Origin: Jiulongibacter sediminis
GTDB lineage: Bacteria > Bacteroidota > Bacteroidia > Cytophagales > Spirosomataceae
DNA: 64,000 bases
Assembly: GCF_001306455.1 (NCBI RefSeq)
Contig: NZ_LGTQ01000015.1
Coordinates: 1-64,000 of the forward strand
Reading direction: 5' to 3'
Shown: positions 7,846-15,910 of the stretch, one piece after another
How the letters are laid out: each line of letters begins with the position of its first letter
Numbering within the stretch: position 1 is the first letter of the stretch
Program-made: the position numbers and the translations under genes
Notes under the pieces: generated by a model
Databases searched by the model: none
What the model saw: only the letters and a program-made list of their open reading frames with translations
Told to the model about the DNA's origin: nothing

Positions 7846-9987
7846 TTAGAACATCTTAGCTCTTCTATCTGTAATTTCAGCTGCTTCTCTAACAGCCTGA
7901 TCAGCTAACTGAGCACTGCTGTAAAGTCCTCTTCTTTGTCTGATGTTCTCTTTGTATTGGCTGTAATCAGCAACTTCAGGAGCAATGCTCTCGTTTGTTT
8001 TCTTCATTACAAAAACACCGTTCTGACCTTTGAAAGGAGCACTGACTTTGTTTACAGCTAAGCCAAACGCTTTTCCGATAGCCACACCATCAATACCGGC
8101 ACTGTTTAACATACCAGTTTGGAAAGTAATGTCTTCCACAGTTTCAACCAAGGCACCAGCACCGTAAGCTTTTGCCATGGCTTCAAAATCAGAACCATTG
8201 GCATTAGCCAATTGACCCATAATGATTTCAGCTTTCTTTTGATTTCTAACTTTAGTCTCAATGGCCGTTTTGAAGTCCGAAGCTTTTGGATCTTCAGCAT
8301 CAGTAGCACCGGTAAGACCTGCAACGATGTAAGAATCATTGATCACAAAGACACGATCAGCCACATCACCCGTTTCAACATCTTCGCCAAAGGCCCAAAG
8401 TACAACTTCTCTGCCATCCTGAATGGTATTAAAGCTGCTTGCTCCTGGATTAACTCTTTGTGCTGTCAAAAGCGTAAGATTAGGATCAGCATCTGCTTTC
8501 TCTTTCAATTCTTCCACACTCCCTACTGAAGCTCTCAAATCTTCGGCTTCCTGATAAGCAATGTTCAATGTGGCCTCAGATGGCTGAAGTACTTTTGTGA
8601 TGGCGGCCAGCTTATATTTTAGATTGCTCTTCGCTTCAGTCACTTTAATGATGTGGTAGCCGAAGTCTGTTTCTACCAAATTCGGCATGAGACCTTCGCC
8701 TCTGAAAGCGAATAATGCATCTTCAAATGGTTTCACCATCTGTCCGTTATTGCTGAAATAACCAAGGTCACCACCTTGCTGAGCAGTACCGTCAGTTCCG
8801 TTGATTCTGGCCATTGTCGCAAAATCAGCACCGTTTTTGATTTGATTCAACAAATCCTGAGCTTTTGTACGGGCTTCAGCTTTTCCTGCGTCATCCTGAG
8901 TTTCAGGTCTGATGAGAATATGAGAGGCCCTCATCGTATAAAGAGAATCAGTCTCGGTGCCTTGGTATTTATAGATGGTATAGTTTTGACCGTCTTTTAC
9001 CGGGCCAAAAGTGCCACCAACGATAGTTTCTGAAAGAAGTGCCTTCACCTCTTCAGAAAGCTCACCGGAGTTCCATAAGTATGGGTTACGAACATCTGAA
9101 TTTGCAGAAGCAAAGGCTTCAGCATTTTCAGCTCCACCCAGCCCTCTGGCCAGCTGATTAATTTCCAATTGAAGAGCAGTAGAATCTTCAGGAGAAGGTA
9201 CTACCTGATAAACAACATAGTCGAAAGATCTGCTATCAAATGGTGTAAACTCATCTTCGTGATTTGAGTAGTAACTGTTGATATCACTCTCAGATACAGT
9301 AGCAAGCGTATCATTTACACTGTAAAACGGCACATAAAGATACTCGGCACTCACTTTATCAGTTGTTGCTTTGTATTCTTTCTTTGCTTCAGCAGTAGTG
9401 ATGTACTCTGATGCAGCCACAAGGTTTTGATACTTCTCACTCTTTCTGATTTGCAGAAGGCTTGATTTGAAGTTATCCCAGATGTACTGCTGCTCGGCAG
9501 GTAATGTTTTGTTCGCTGCAGCATTGATGAATTCTCTGTGCTGAGCCTGATTAAACTGACCGGTATTAGGGTCAGTAAACTGCTGACGAATATAAGGGTG
9601 AAGGTTTTTGGTACCCTGGATCATTTCACGTAATTCTTCTGCAGATACGTCAATTCCTAACTCTTCATATTCCGGCTGAAACGCATTGTCCTGAATCAAT
9701 TGCTCCCAAACCTGCTCACGGATATTTCTTAAATCTGCATCAGTAGCTGAGCGACCGGTTGAAAGCTCAAGTTGCTGACGCTGAGCATCAACAAGCTTTA
9801 CAAATTGTTGATAATCAACGTCAACTCCATTGATCGTCCCAACTTTGTTAGCATCACTACCCAAAAGTCCACCACCTGCTGAATTACCGCTAAGGAAATC
9901 GCCACCCACTACAAATAGCATAAGTGCTACAGCAATTACCGCAACTGCTATCCCTGATTTCTCTCTAATCTTGTTAATTAAAGCCAT
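7846..9987 (-). CDS. PpiD-type membrane-anchored peptidyl-prolyl isomerase (SurA_N/PPIC)
   Basis: A 713-residue protein with an N-terminal membrane anchor ('GIAVAVIAVALMLFVVGG'), a SurA-N-like chaperone region, one clear parvulin (PPIC) domain near the middle ('ASHILIRPET', 'GGDLGYFSNNGQMVKPFEDALF', 'FGYHIIKV' as separate blocks) and a long C-terminal chaperone-like part. It should act in the periplasm on exported or outer-membrane proteins. I start at 'MALINKIREKSG', the conserved beginning of Bacteroidota PpiD proteins; the longer frame adds 11 residues with no support. It has its own promoter and terminator. Confidence 0.92.
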   Translation of the reverse strand: MALINKIREKSGIAVAVIAVALMLFVVGGDFLSGNSAGGGLLGSDANKVGTINGVDVDYQQFVKLVDAQRQQLELSTGRSATDADLRNIREQVWEQLIQDNAFQPEYEELGIDVSAEELREMIQGTKNLHPYIRQQFTDPNTGQFNQAQHREFINAAANKTLPAEQQYIWDNFKSSLLQIRKSEKYQNLVAASEYITTAEAKKEYKATTDKVSAEYLYVPFYSVNDTLATVSESDINSYYSNHEDEFTPFDSRSFDYVVYQVVPSPEDSTALQLEINQLARGLGGAENAEAFASANSDVRNPYLWNSGELSEEVKALLSETIVGGTFGPVKDGQNYTIYKYQGTETDSLYTMRASHILIRPETQDDAGKAEARTKAQDLLNQIKNGADFATMARINGTDGTAQQGGDLGYFSNNGQMVKPFEDALFAFRGEGLMPNLVETDFGYHIIKVTEAKSNLKYKLAAITKVLQPSEATLNIAYQEAEDLRASVGSVEELKEKADADPNLTLLTAQRVNPGASSFNTIQDGREVVLWAFGEDVETGDVADRVFVINDSYIVAGLTGATDAEDPKASDFKTAIETKVRNQKKAEIIMGQLANANGSDFEAMAKAYGAGALVETVEDITFQTGMLNSAGIDGVAIGKAFGLAVNKVSAPFKGQNGVFVMKKTNESIAPEVADYSQYKENIRQRRGLYSSAQLADQAVREAAEITDRRAKMF

Positions 9988-10048
9988 TTTTATTGTGTAT
10001 ATAATTAAATGCGTTTGCACGGGCTCACTATGCCCAAAAAATGAGCCG

Positions 10049-10080
10049 CAAAAATAGGTAGATTCCTACTGATTATCAAA
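10049..10080 (-). promoter_or_regulatory. Candidate Bacteroidota promoter for the ppiD-like gene
   Basis: On the minus strand there is TTTG (10077-10080), a 20-base spacer, then TATTTTTG (10049-10056). This matches the -33 / -7 arrangement TTTG-N19-21-TAnnTTTG, 61 bases upstream of the start codon. It is the best promoter match found in the window. Confidence 0.6.
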
Positions 10081-10152
10081 GAAATCTAATTTTTGTATTC
10101 GTCGTTTTTTGATTCTCAAAAACGGCCTCCTACGGTGTTTCGGAGCTCTAGC

Positions 10153-11157
10153 CTAAAAGCCTTTTCCTGTAGTTTTTGTCATTAAACGGCAAAGGTACAT
10201 ATCAGCAGTGATGTAAAGAGTACTTCCATCATCACCCCAGTTAAGGTTGGCTGTCGCCTCACCAGTTTCTATTCTTCCAAGTAAACGGCCTTCAGGAGTT
10301 AAAACCAGAATACCACCGGGACCTGTAGTAAAAATATTTCCGTTTACGTCGGTCTTGAGGCCGTCTGGTAAACCTGCTAACCCGGCTTTGACCATTGAAG
10401 TAGCATCAAAAAGTATTTTCTGATCTGTTAAAGTACCGTTTTCATTGATGGAGTAAGACAGCACATAAGCCTTTTCAGGGTCAGATTGAGCCACATAAAG
10501 GGTTTTCTCATCTGGAGAAAGAGCAACGCCATTTGGTCGGGTAAGGTCTTTGATGACTAATTCAGCTTCACTGCCCGGTTTCACCATGTACACTCCGAAA
10601 TGGTCGATTTCCCGGGTTTTAGCATTTTCACGGTCGGGTAGTCCGTAGGGTGGATCGGTGAAATAGTATGTGCCACCGGAGGTTTGGACTATATCGTTAG
10701 GGCTGTTAAAACGCTTACTCTTCCAGTTATCAGCTATGGGAAATTTACCTCCACCACCGCTGATTGGCATGCGGGTAACTCTTCTGTCGCCATGTTCACA
10801 AGCCACTAACTCACCATCATTATTCACAATTAGGCCGTTGCTACCGGGTTCCAGGCTGTATGGATGAATACCTGTATATCCAGAAGGTTTTAGGAAAATG
10901 CTGAGACCTTCGCCTTCTTTCCATCTATAAATGGTGTTTTCAGGAACATCGGAGAAAAGAACATAACCTCCATTTTTAACCCAAACAGGACCCTCTGACC
11001 AATTAAAGCCTTCAGCCAGAACTTCTACTTTAGCGTTTTTGTCAATAAGATCGTAGAACTCATCACTTTCGGGTATGAGTTTACCAATGGTTTTGTGCTG
11101 GGCAAAGAGGTTTCCGGATAAACTGATCATTAGCAGAAATACTTTAATTGAGTTCAT
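10153..11157 (-). CDS. Exported SMP-30/gluconolactonase family protein
   Basis: A 334-residue six-bladed beta-propeller. A signal peptide ('VFLLMISLSGNLFAQ') leads into 'EGFNWSEGPVWV', the family's metal-binding glutamate segment, followed by 'SPNDIVQTSGGTYYFTDPPYG' (as shorter blocks) and 'RPNGVALSPDEKTLYVAQSD', which carry the usual Asn and Asp ligands. Family members hydrolyse sugar lactones. The signal peptide places it in the periplasm, so it probably works on an external lactone. It stands alone, with no adjacent sugar-oxidising gene. Confidence 0.88.
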   Translation of the reverse strand: MNSIKVFLLMISLSGNLFAQHKTIGKLIPESDEFYDLIDKNAKVEVLAEGFNWSEGPVWVKNGGYVLFSDVPENTIYRWKEGEGLSIFLKPSGYTGIHPYSLEPGSNGLIVNNDGELVACEHGDRRVTRMPISGGGGKFPIADNWKSKRFNSPNDIVQTSGGTYYFTDPPYGLPDRENAKTREIDHFGVYMVKPGSEAELVIKDLTRPNGVALSPDEKTLYVAQSDPEKAYVLSYSINENGTLTDQKILFDATSMVKAGLAGLPDGLKTDVNGNIFTTGPGGILVLTPEGRLLGRIETGEATANLNWGDDGSTLYITADMYLCRLMTKTTGKGF

Positions 11158-11186
11158 AAGGGTTGAAGATTGAAAATGTGCTTTTT

Positions 11187-11194
11187 CAAAAATA
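11187..11194 (-). promoter_or_regulatory. Candidate -7 box for the gluconolactonase-like gene
   Basis: TATTTTTG on the minus strand, exact TAnnTTTG, 29 bases upstream of the start codon. I see no TTTG at the proper -33 distance. Confidence 0.4.
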
Positions 11195-11281
11195 GTAAAT
11201 TGGATATTTATATCTCCGACTACTCATTTTCTTTTCAGCTAATCTTGTCTACTTTTAAGCCAATGGCTAAGAGCTATCGTT

Positions 11282-11923
11282 ATGAATCTAAAGGATCTTT
11301 ACAGGCTGGTAAGTGAAGGTGAAGGGCAGCAGCTTGAGTTTAAACTTAAAGCAAACCACCCGCACAAAATTGTTAGGGAAATGGTGGCCTTTGCCAATTC
11401 TGACGGCGGTAAGCTTCTGGTTGGGGTGGCGGACAACAGAGAAATCATAGGGCTGAAATATGCAGATGAGGATGAATACGTGTTGGAGAAAGAGATGCTC
11501 AAAAGCATTCAACCACCACTAACCTATGAGATCGAAAGGGTTAGGCTGGAGGATGGAAAAGAGGTTTTGGCTTTTAACATTCCCACTGGAGAAAACAGGC
11601 CTTATTCGGTAGTGAATCCGGAGAATATTGAGGCCAAAAAAGTGTACGTTCGAGTGGCAGATAAGTCTATTCAGGCCAGCAAAGAAATTAAGGAAATTTT
11701 GAAAGGTCTTACAAAAGGCAAAAGCCTTAGGTTCGCTTACGGGGAGAAAGAAACTCTGCTGATGAAATATCTCGGTGAAAAGAAGTACGTCACCGTTGAG
11801 CAGTTTAGTGAGTTGGCTAACATTCCTAGAAAAAACGCCTCAAGAACACTCATTTTGTTGGTGCTTACTCATGTTTTGGGCTTTCACCCAAAGGAGGGTG
11901 GGGATCAGTTTTATATGCTTTAA
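11282..11923 (+). CDS. AlbA_2 (Schlafen-like) domain protein with C-terminal helical region
   Basis: A 213-residue protein. The N-terminal half is an AlbA_2/AAA_4 domain: 'EGQQLEFKLKA', then 'VAFANSDGGKLLVGVADNREIIG'-type strands (seen as two blocks), then 'PSYEIE'-like strand and 'VYVRVADKSIQAS'. The C-terminal ~60 residues look like a winged-helix ('TVEQFSELANIPRKNASRTL'). Such proteins are often called putative DNA-binding transcriptional regulators; biochemical roles are poorly defined. Its stop shares TTAA with the convergent M16 paralogue. Confidence 0.75.
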   Translation: MNLKDLYRLVSEGEGQQLEFKLKANHPHKIVREMVAFANSDGGKLLVGVADNREIIGLKYADEDEYVLEKEMLKSIQPPLTYEIERVRLEDGKEVLAFNIPTGENRPYSVVNPENIEAKKVYVRVADKSIQASKEIKEILKGLTKGKSLRFAYGEKETLLMKYLGEKKYVTVEQFSELANIPRKNASRTLILLVLTHVLGFHPKEGGDQFYML

Positions 11924-13194
11924 ATTTTTTCTCCAACAATAACCTCGATCATTTCAGAAGGATTAAAATATTTTTGAGCCATTTGTTGAATGTCAAAAGG
12001 TTCTACCTCCGAGATTTTATCAATGAGGGTGTCGTAGTAATCATCTGCCAGATCATTAAGAATGATGTTTTTGTGACGTGTCATTACCTCAAAAGCGGTG
12101 GTCACCGAACCGGCGAAACTGCCTGCCAAATAGTTTTTAACCAGCTCTAATTCATCAGAGGAAATCAACTCATCCTGCATAATTTTCATCTCTTTTTCTA
12201 TTTCGGCCAGGGTGTCAAGCGTGTTTTGCTTGACAACATCAGAGCCGATGGTCATGTAGGCTTTGTCCTTTACAGGGCTTATTGACGAGGAGATGCCGTA
12301 GGTGTAGCCTTTGTCTTCCCGAATGTTTTTCATAAGTCTGCTACCAAAGAACCCCCCGAAAGTGGTGTTGGTTACCATCATTTTGAAGAAATCAGGATCT
12401 TTTCTGCCAGCCGTATATCTTGCAATTCTCAGTGTGGACTGCATATTTTCAGGCTTTGGAATGAGATATTTACCGGGAGTGGGCTGGTCAAAGGATACTG
12501 TAATTTCATTTGTTTCTTCTACCGGTAAACTGCCGAGGGTATCGGAAATAACTTTGATTTCTTCATCCGTTATTTTACCCGAAGCAAAGATTTTGAAAGA
12601 CTTTCCCTTGATTCTGTTTTCATAAAATACAGAAAGGTCTTCGCGATTAACAGCTTCAATATCTTCAGCCTCATGAGAACGTCCGTAAGGGTGATTCACC
12701 CCAAACAGCTCCTCAACCATTTTTCTTTTGGCCAGATATGCGGTTTTCTCCAAATTAAGCTGGAGACTTTGAGTAGAAATTCTTTTCTGAGTTATAAGCT
12801 GCTCTTCCGGGAAATTGGCATTTTGGAGAATCTCTTTTGTAAGATTCATATACTGGCCTATGAATTTGGATAGGCCATAAATGGTAAAATTGAGTTTGGT
12901 AACCTGTTGGCTTATTTCCGGAAAACCGCCGTATTGACTAAACTCTTCAATGATTTCAGAACCGCTCTTTTGTGAAGTCCCTTCCAAAAGCATTTTTGAG
13001 AAAACCGACTTCAGACCAGTTTTCGCAGCGTAGGCATGACCAGCTTCAAAATATATTTCCAGTTTGAGAACATCCTGCTGTGCAAAATCTGCCAGATACA
13101 GAGGTACACCATTTGGGAGGTCAATTTTCTTAATAGCAGGAAGCTGGATAGACTTAATGGGCTTAAAAGCCGGGGCGAGGGTTCTGTCTGGCAT
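11920..13194 (-). CDS. M16 family protein lacking the zinc motif (inactive subunit)
   Basis: A 424-residue M16-fold protein. Aligning by eye with the active paralogue at 731-1963, the HxxEH position reads S63-V-F-S66-K67, so both histidines and the glutamate are gone, while the flanking Gly-Leu and Gly-Thr are kept. The C-terminal arginine-tyrosine segment 'IREDKGYTYGIS' is intact. This is the pattern of the non-catalytic subunit in heterodimeric M16 peptidases, which contributes substrate binding. No signal peptide. The active partner is likely the protein encoded at 731-1963, though they are not adjacent. Confidence 0.88.
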   Translation of the reverse strand: MPDRTLAPAFKPIKSIQLPAIKKIDLPNGVPLYLADFAQQDVLKLEIYFEAGHAYAAKTGLKSVFSKMLLEGTSQKSGSEIIEEFSQYGGFPEISQQVTKLNFTIYGLSKFIGQYMNLTKEILQNANFPEEQLITQKRISTQSLQLNLEKTAYLAKRKMVEELFGVNHPYGRSHEAEDIEAVNREDLSVFYENRIKGKSFKIFASGKITDEEIKVISDTLGSLPVEETNEITVSFDQPTPGKYLIPKPENMQSTLRIARYTAGRKDPDFFKMMVTNTTFGGFFGSRLMKNIREDKGYTYGISSSISPVKDKAYMTIGSDVVKQNTLDTLAEIEKEMKIMQDELISSDELELVKNYLAGSFAGSVTTAFEVMTRHKNIILNDLADDYYDTLIDKISEVEPFDIQQMAQKYFNPSEMIEVIVGEKI

Positions 13195-13223
13195 GCTTAG
13201 ATTTTTTGCAAATATAGGGAAAC

Positions 13224-13254
13224 AAAAAAAGGCTCACGCTAGGTAGAGTGAGCC
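13224..13254 (-). terminator. Terminator downstream of the alpha-E gene
   Basis: Stem GGCTCAC (13231-13237) with GTGAGCC (13248-13254), extended inside by CT/AG. On the minus strand it is followed by a run of seven T. It closes the ATP-grasp/alpha-E operon. Confidence 0.7.
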
Positions 13255-13276
13255 AGATATTATAGTTTAATTTTTT

Positions 13277-14203
13277 TCAAGCGAAGTAATGCTCGTTGAG
13301 TAGCCTATGAATTAGGGCAATTTTCGATTGCACATCATTTATGTAGGCGGGTATATCACCCATAAAATCATCAACACTGCCAAAGACGAGCTCATTTTTG
13401 AGGTTTTCAGCGTGCATTCTTACCGAAAGCTTTTTCCCTTTTTCATCCAGTGAAAGGTTTGACAAATACATGCATACCTCTTTCATACAAAAGGCCATTG
13501 ATCTTGGGAAGTTCTCATTGAAAACCAAAAACTCCATGGCTCTCTCTGCGTTGACTGGTTTTCGGTAAAACTTACGGTTCATATCAAACGCTTCCAGGCT
13601 TTTCAGCAGATTAATGCACTCATATTGAACATATAAATCCCAGTTTTCTGTCTCCCGCTGCATCTCAGTATGTATGATGCTAATAATACGGCTAACCTGA
13701 AAAGCTCGCTCAAGTAGCAGGCCCAGTTTAAGTGTAGACCATACCTGATTCTTTACCATCGTACTATCTGCCTGATATTTGCAGACCGCTACGAGTTGTT
13801 TGGCATTAACCATGAACTCATGCATGCTTGATTCCCTGTAAAGATCCTGATCAAAGGTTTGGGTGTAATGAAACAGCTTATTGACGGATTCCCATAATTC
13901 TGTGCTGAGCAGATCACGGGCTCCACGGCAGTTTTCACGAGCCAGGGTAATGCATGAACTGACTGAGGAAGGGTTCTTTAAATCAAAAGCAAGATCTACC
14001 AGTACATCGCCTTCATTCAGTTCCAGTTCAGGGCTGACTGAGCCTGCCATAGCATTCAGTTTCTTGAGCATAGAAGCCTCGTCGGCTTCTTTTGGCCCAT
14101 CTAAACTGGCAAAGAAATTGACCGGTACAAATCGAGCGATATGCTCAATTCTCTCCAGGTTTCTGCCTGCCCAATAAAGATTATTCGCAATTCTGGAAAG
14201 CAT
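13277..14203 (-). CDS. Alpha-E domain protein (DUF403)
   Basis: A 308-residue all-helical protein that starts with the signature 'MLSRIANNLYWAGRNLERIEHIAR' region (key residues Ala-Asn-x-x-Tyr-Trp-x-Gly-Arg and the following Glu-Arg). This is the alpha-E domain, which comparative genomics (Iyer, Aravind and colleagues, 2009) tied to circularly permuted ATP-grasp and glutamine-synthetase-like ligases and the NTN peptidase Anbu. It has no catalytic signature and may be a scaffold or tag-binding module. It begins 6 bases after the ATP-grasp gene, so the two are co-translated. Confidence 0.92.
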   Translation of the reverse strand: MLSRIANNLYWAGRNLERIEHIARFVPVNFFASLDGPKEADEASMLKKLNAMAGSVSPELELNEGDVLVDLAFDLKNPSSVSSCITLARENCRGARDLLSTELWESVNKLFHYTQTFDQDLYRESSMHEFMVNAKQLVAVCKYQADSTMVKNQVWSTLKLGLLLERAFQVSRIISIIHTEMQRETENWDLYVQYECINLLKSLEAFDMNRKFYRKPVNAERAMEFLVFNENFPRSMAFCMKEVCMYLSNLSLDEKGKKLSVRMHAENLKNELVFGSVDDFMGDIPAYINDVQSKIALIHRLLNEHYFA

Positions 14204-14209
14204 AATTTC

Positions 14210-15670
14210 TTATTCTATTACCCAGGTGTCTTTAGAACCTCCACCCTGAGATGAGTTAACAATTAAATTTCCTTTTTTCAATGCTACACGTGTCAGTCCT
14301 CCGGGTAAAACTTTTTCAAAACCATGACCTCCCTTCAGGCAAAAAGTACGCAAATCGAGATATCGAGGCTCTACGATGTTCTCATCTTCAATGAAAGTAG
14401 GCTGCATAGAAAGGCTCATTATAGGCTGTGCAATATACTTTCTACGATTTGTAGTCACCGTTTTTTTGACCTCTTCCAGCTGTTCTTCGCTAAGCGTATT
14501 TCCAATAGATATACCATAACCTCCAGATTCGTCAACGGGCTTAATTACTAACTGGTCCAGATGGCTAATCACGTACTGAAAATCATCTTCTTCTTCGCAC
14601 TTATACGTTGGTACATTTTTGAGGTTCATTTCAACATTTTCCCCCAGATAGTACTTGATGATTTCGGGCATAAAAGTATAAACGGCTTTATCATCGGCCA
14701 CACCGGTACCCGGTGCATTTACGATCGTCACATTACCGGCTGCGTAAGCTTTCATTAAGTTAGGCACACCCAGCATCGAGTCTTTTCTGAAACCTTTTGC
14801 TGTAGGGTCCAGAAAAGCATCATCAATACGGCGATAAATGACATCTACTTTCTCCATGCCGTTAATGGTTTTCTGAAATACAAAACCATTTTTAACGCTC
14901 AAATCACGTCCTTCAACCAGCTCAATCCCCATACTCTGGGCCAGCCAGGTATGTTCATAATACGCTGAATTATATACACCGGGTGTCAAAACAACACACC
15001 GGGGGTCGGCCTCCGTGGGGTCTGGAGCCACAGATTGCAGCATGTCCAGCAAATCTGATGAATAATTATCAACCCTGGCTGTTTTGTAACTGTAAAAAAG
15101 CCCCGGAAAGGTCTTTTTTAGTGTTCGACGATTGGCAATAACATAGCTCACCCCAGAGGGGCTTCTAATGTTATCTTCGAGCACGTAAAACTCCCCGTCT
15201 TTATGACGAATGATATCTGTACCGCTGATATGATTATAAACGCCACCCGGTGGTTCAAAACCCTTCATGCTTTCCAGATAATGAGCCGAACTTTTGATCA
15301 GTTTTTCGGGGACTATACCGTCTTTGAGAATTTCCTGATCGTGGTAAAGATCGTATAGAAATTTATTAATCGCTTCATTGCGTTGCAAAACACCTTTCTC
15401 AAGGCTTTCCCACTCTTTTCCGGTGATTAATCTTGGAATCAGGTCAAACGGGAAAATTCTTTCCGTCGCCTTCATGGTGTCAGAGTATACTGCAAAAGTT
15501 ACGCCTTCATTGTTTAAGACTTGTTTAACCCCCTCTGAGAACTTGCCAAATTTCTCAAGATCATATTTGGCAAAATGCTCCAAAATGGCCCTGTAATGAG
15601 GCCTCACTTTTCCTTCGGCGTCAAACACCTCGTCATAAACCTGGCGGGCCGGTACATAAGGTGTTATCAT
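14210..15670 (-). CDS. Circularly permuted ATP-grasp ligase (DUF404/DUF407)
   Basis: A 486-residue circularly permuted type-2 ATP-grasp protein. Recognisable blocks are 'MKGFEPPGGVYNHISGTDI', 'EFYVLEDNIRSPSGVSYVIANR' (as shorter blocks, the metal- and phosphate-binding part), 'VNAPGTGVADDKAVYTFMP' and 'QLVIKPVDESGGYGI'. ATP-grasp enzymes activate a carboxylate as acyl-phosphate and join it to an amine, so this is a predicted peptide-bond-forming ligase. It is the first gene of a two-gene operon with the alpha-E gene and is transcribed divergently from the transglutaminase/cpGS fusion. Confidence 0.92.
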   Translation of the reverse strand: MITPYVPARQVYDEVFDAEGKVRPHYRAILEHFAKYDLEKFGKFSEGVKQVLNNEGVTFAVYSDTMKATERIFPFDLIPRLITGKEWESLEKGVLQRNEAINKFLYDLYHDQEILKDGIVPEKLIKSSAHYLESMKGFEPPGGVYNHISGTDIIRHKDGEFYVLEDNIRSPSGVSYVIANRRTLKKTFPGLFYSYKTARVDNYSSDLLDMLQSVAPDPTEADPRCVVLTPGVYNSAYYEHTWLAQSMGIELVEGRDLSVKNGFVFQKTINGMEKVDVIYRRIDDAFLDPTAKGFRKDSMLGVPNLMKAYAAGNVTIVNAPGTGVADDKAVYTFMPEIIKYYLGENVEMNLKNVPTYKCEEEDDFQYVISHLDQLVIKPVDESGGYGISIGNTLSEEQLEEVKKTVTTNRRKYIAQPIMSLSMQPTFIEDENIVEPRYLDLRTFCLKGGHGFEKVLPGGLTRVALKKGNLIVNSSQGGGSKDTWVIE

Positions 15671-15748
15671 AATCTTTTTCTTTTGGTACTCAATTATTCT
15701 GCAATTTATCTAATTACAAAATATTTAATGTTGCATATTAAGAATAAA

Positions 15749-15776
15749 CAAAGATACTATTTCATGAAATATCAAA
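15749..15776 (-). promoter_or_regulatory. Candidate promoter for the ATP-grasp/alpha-E operon
   Basis: On the minus strand TATCTTTG (15749-15756) matches TAnnTTTG, and TTTG (15773-15776) lies 16 bases upstream, slightly short of the usual spacer. It sits in the 240-base AT-rich divergent region between the ligase gene and the transglutaminase/cpGS gene; I found no exact box for the plus-strand gene. Confidence 0.45.
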
Positions 15777-15910
15777 AATGTAGTTATTTATTTCGTGTAT
15801 GGTTTCATATTTACGGTAATTGTACAATCATTTCAAACCGCAGTCCACTTTCATAGTCAAAATCGGTTATGAAAATGATAGAGTAGAACAAAAACAGAAG
15901 AAGAAGAGGT

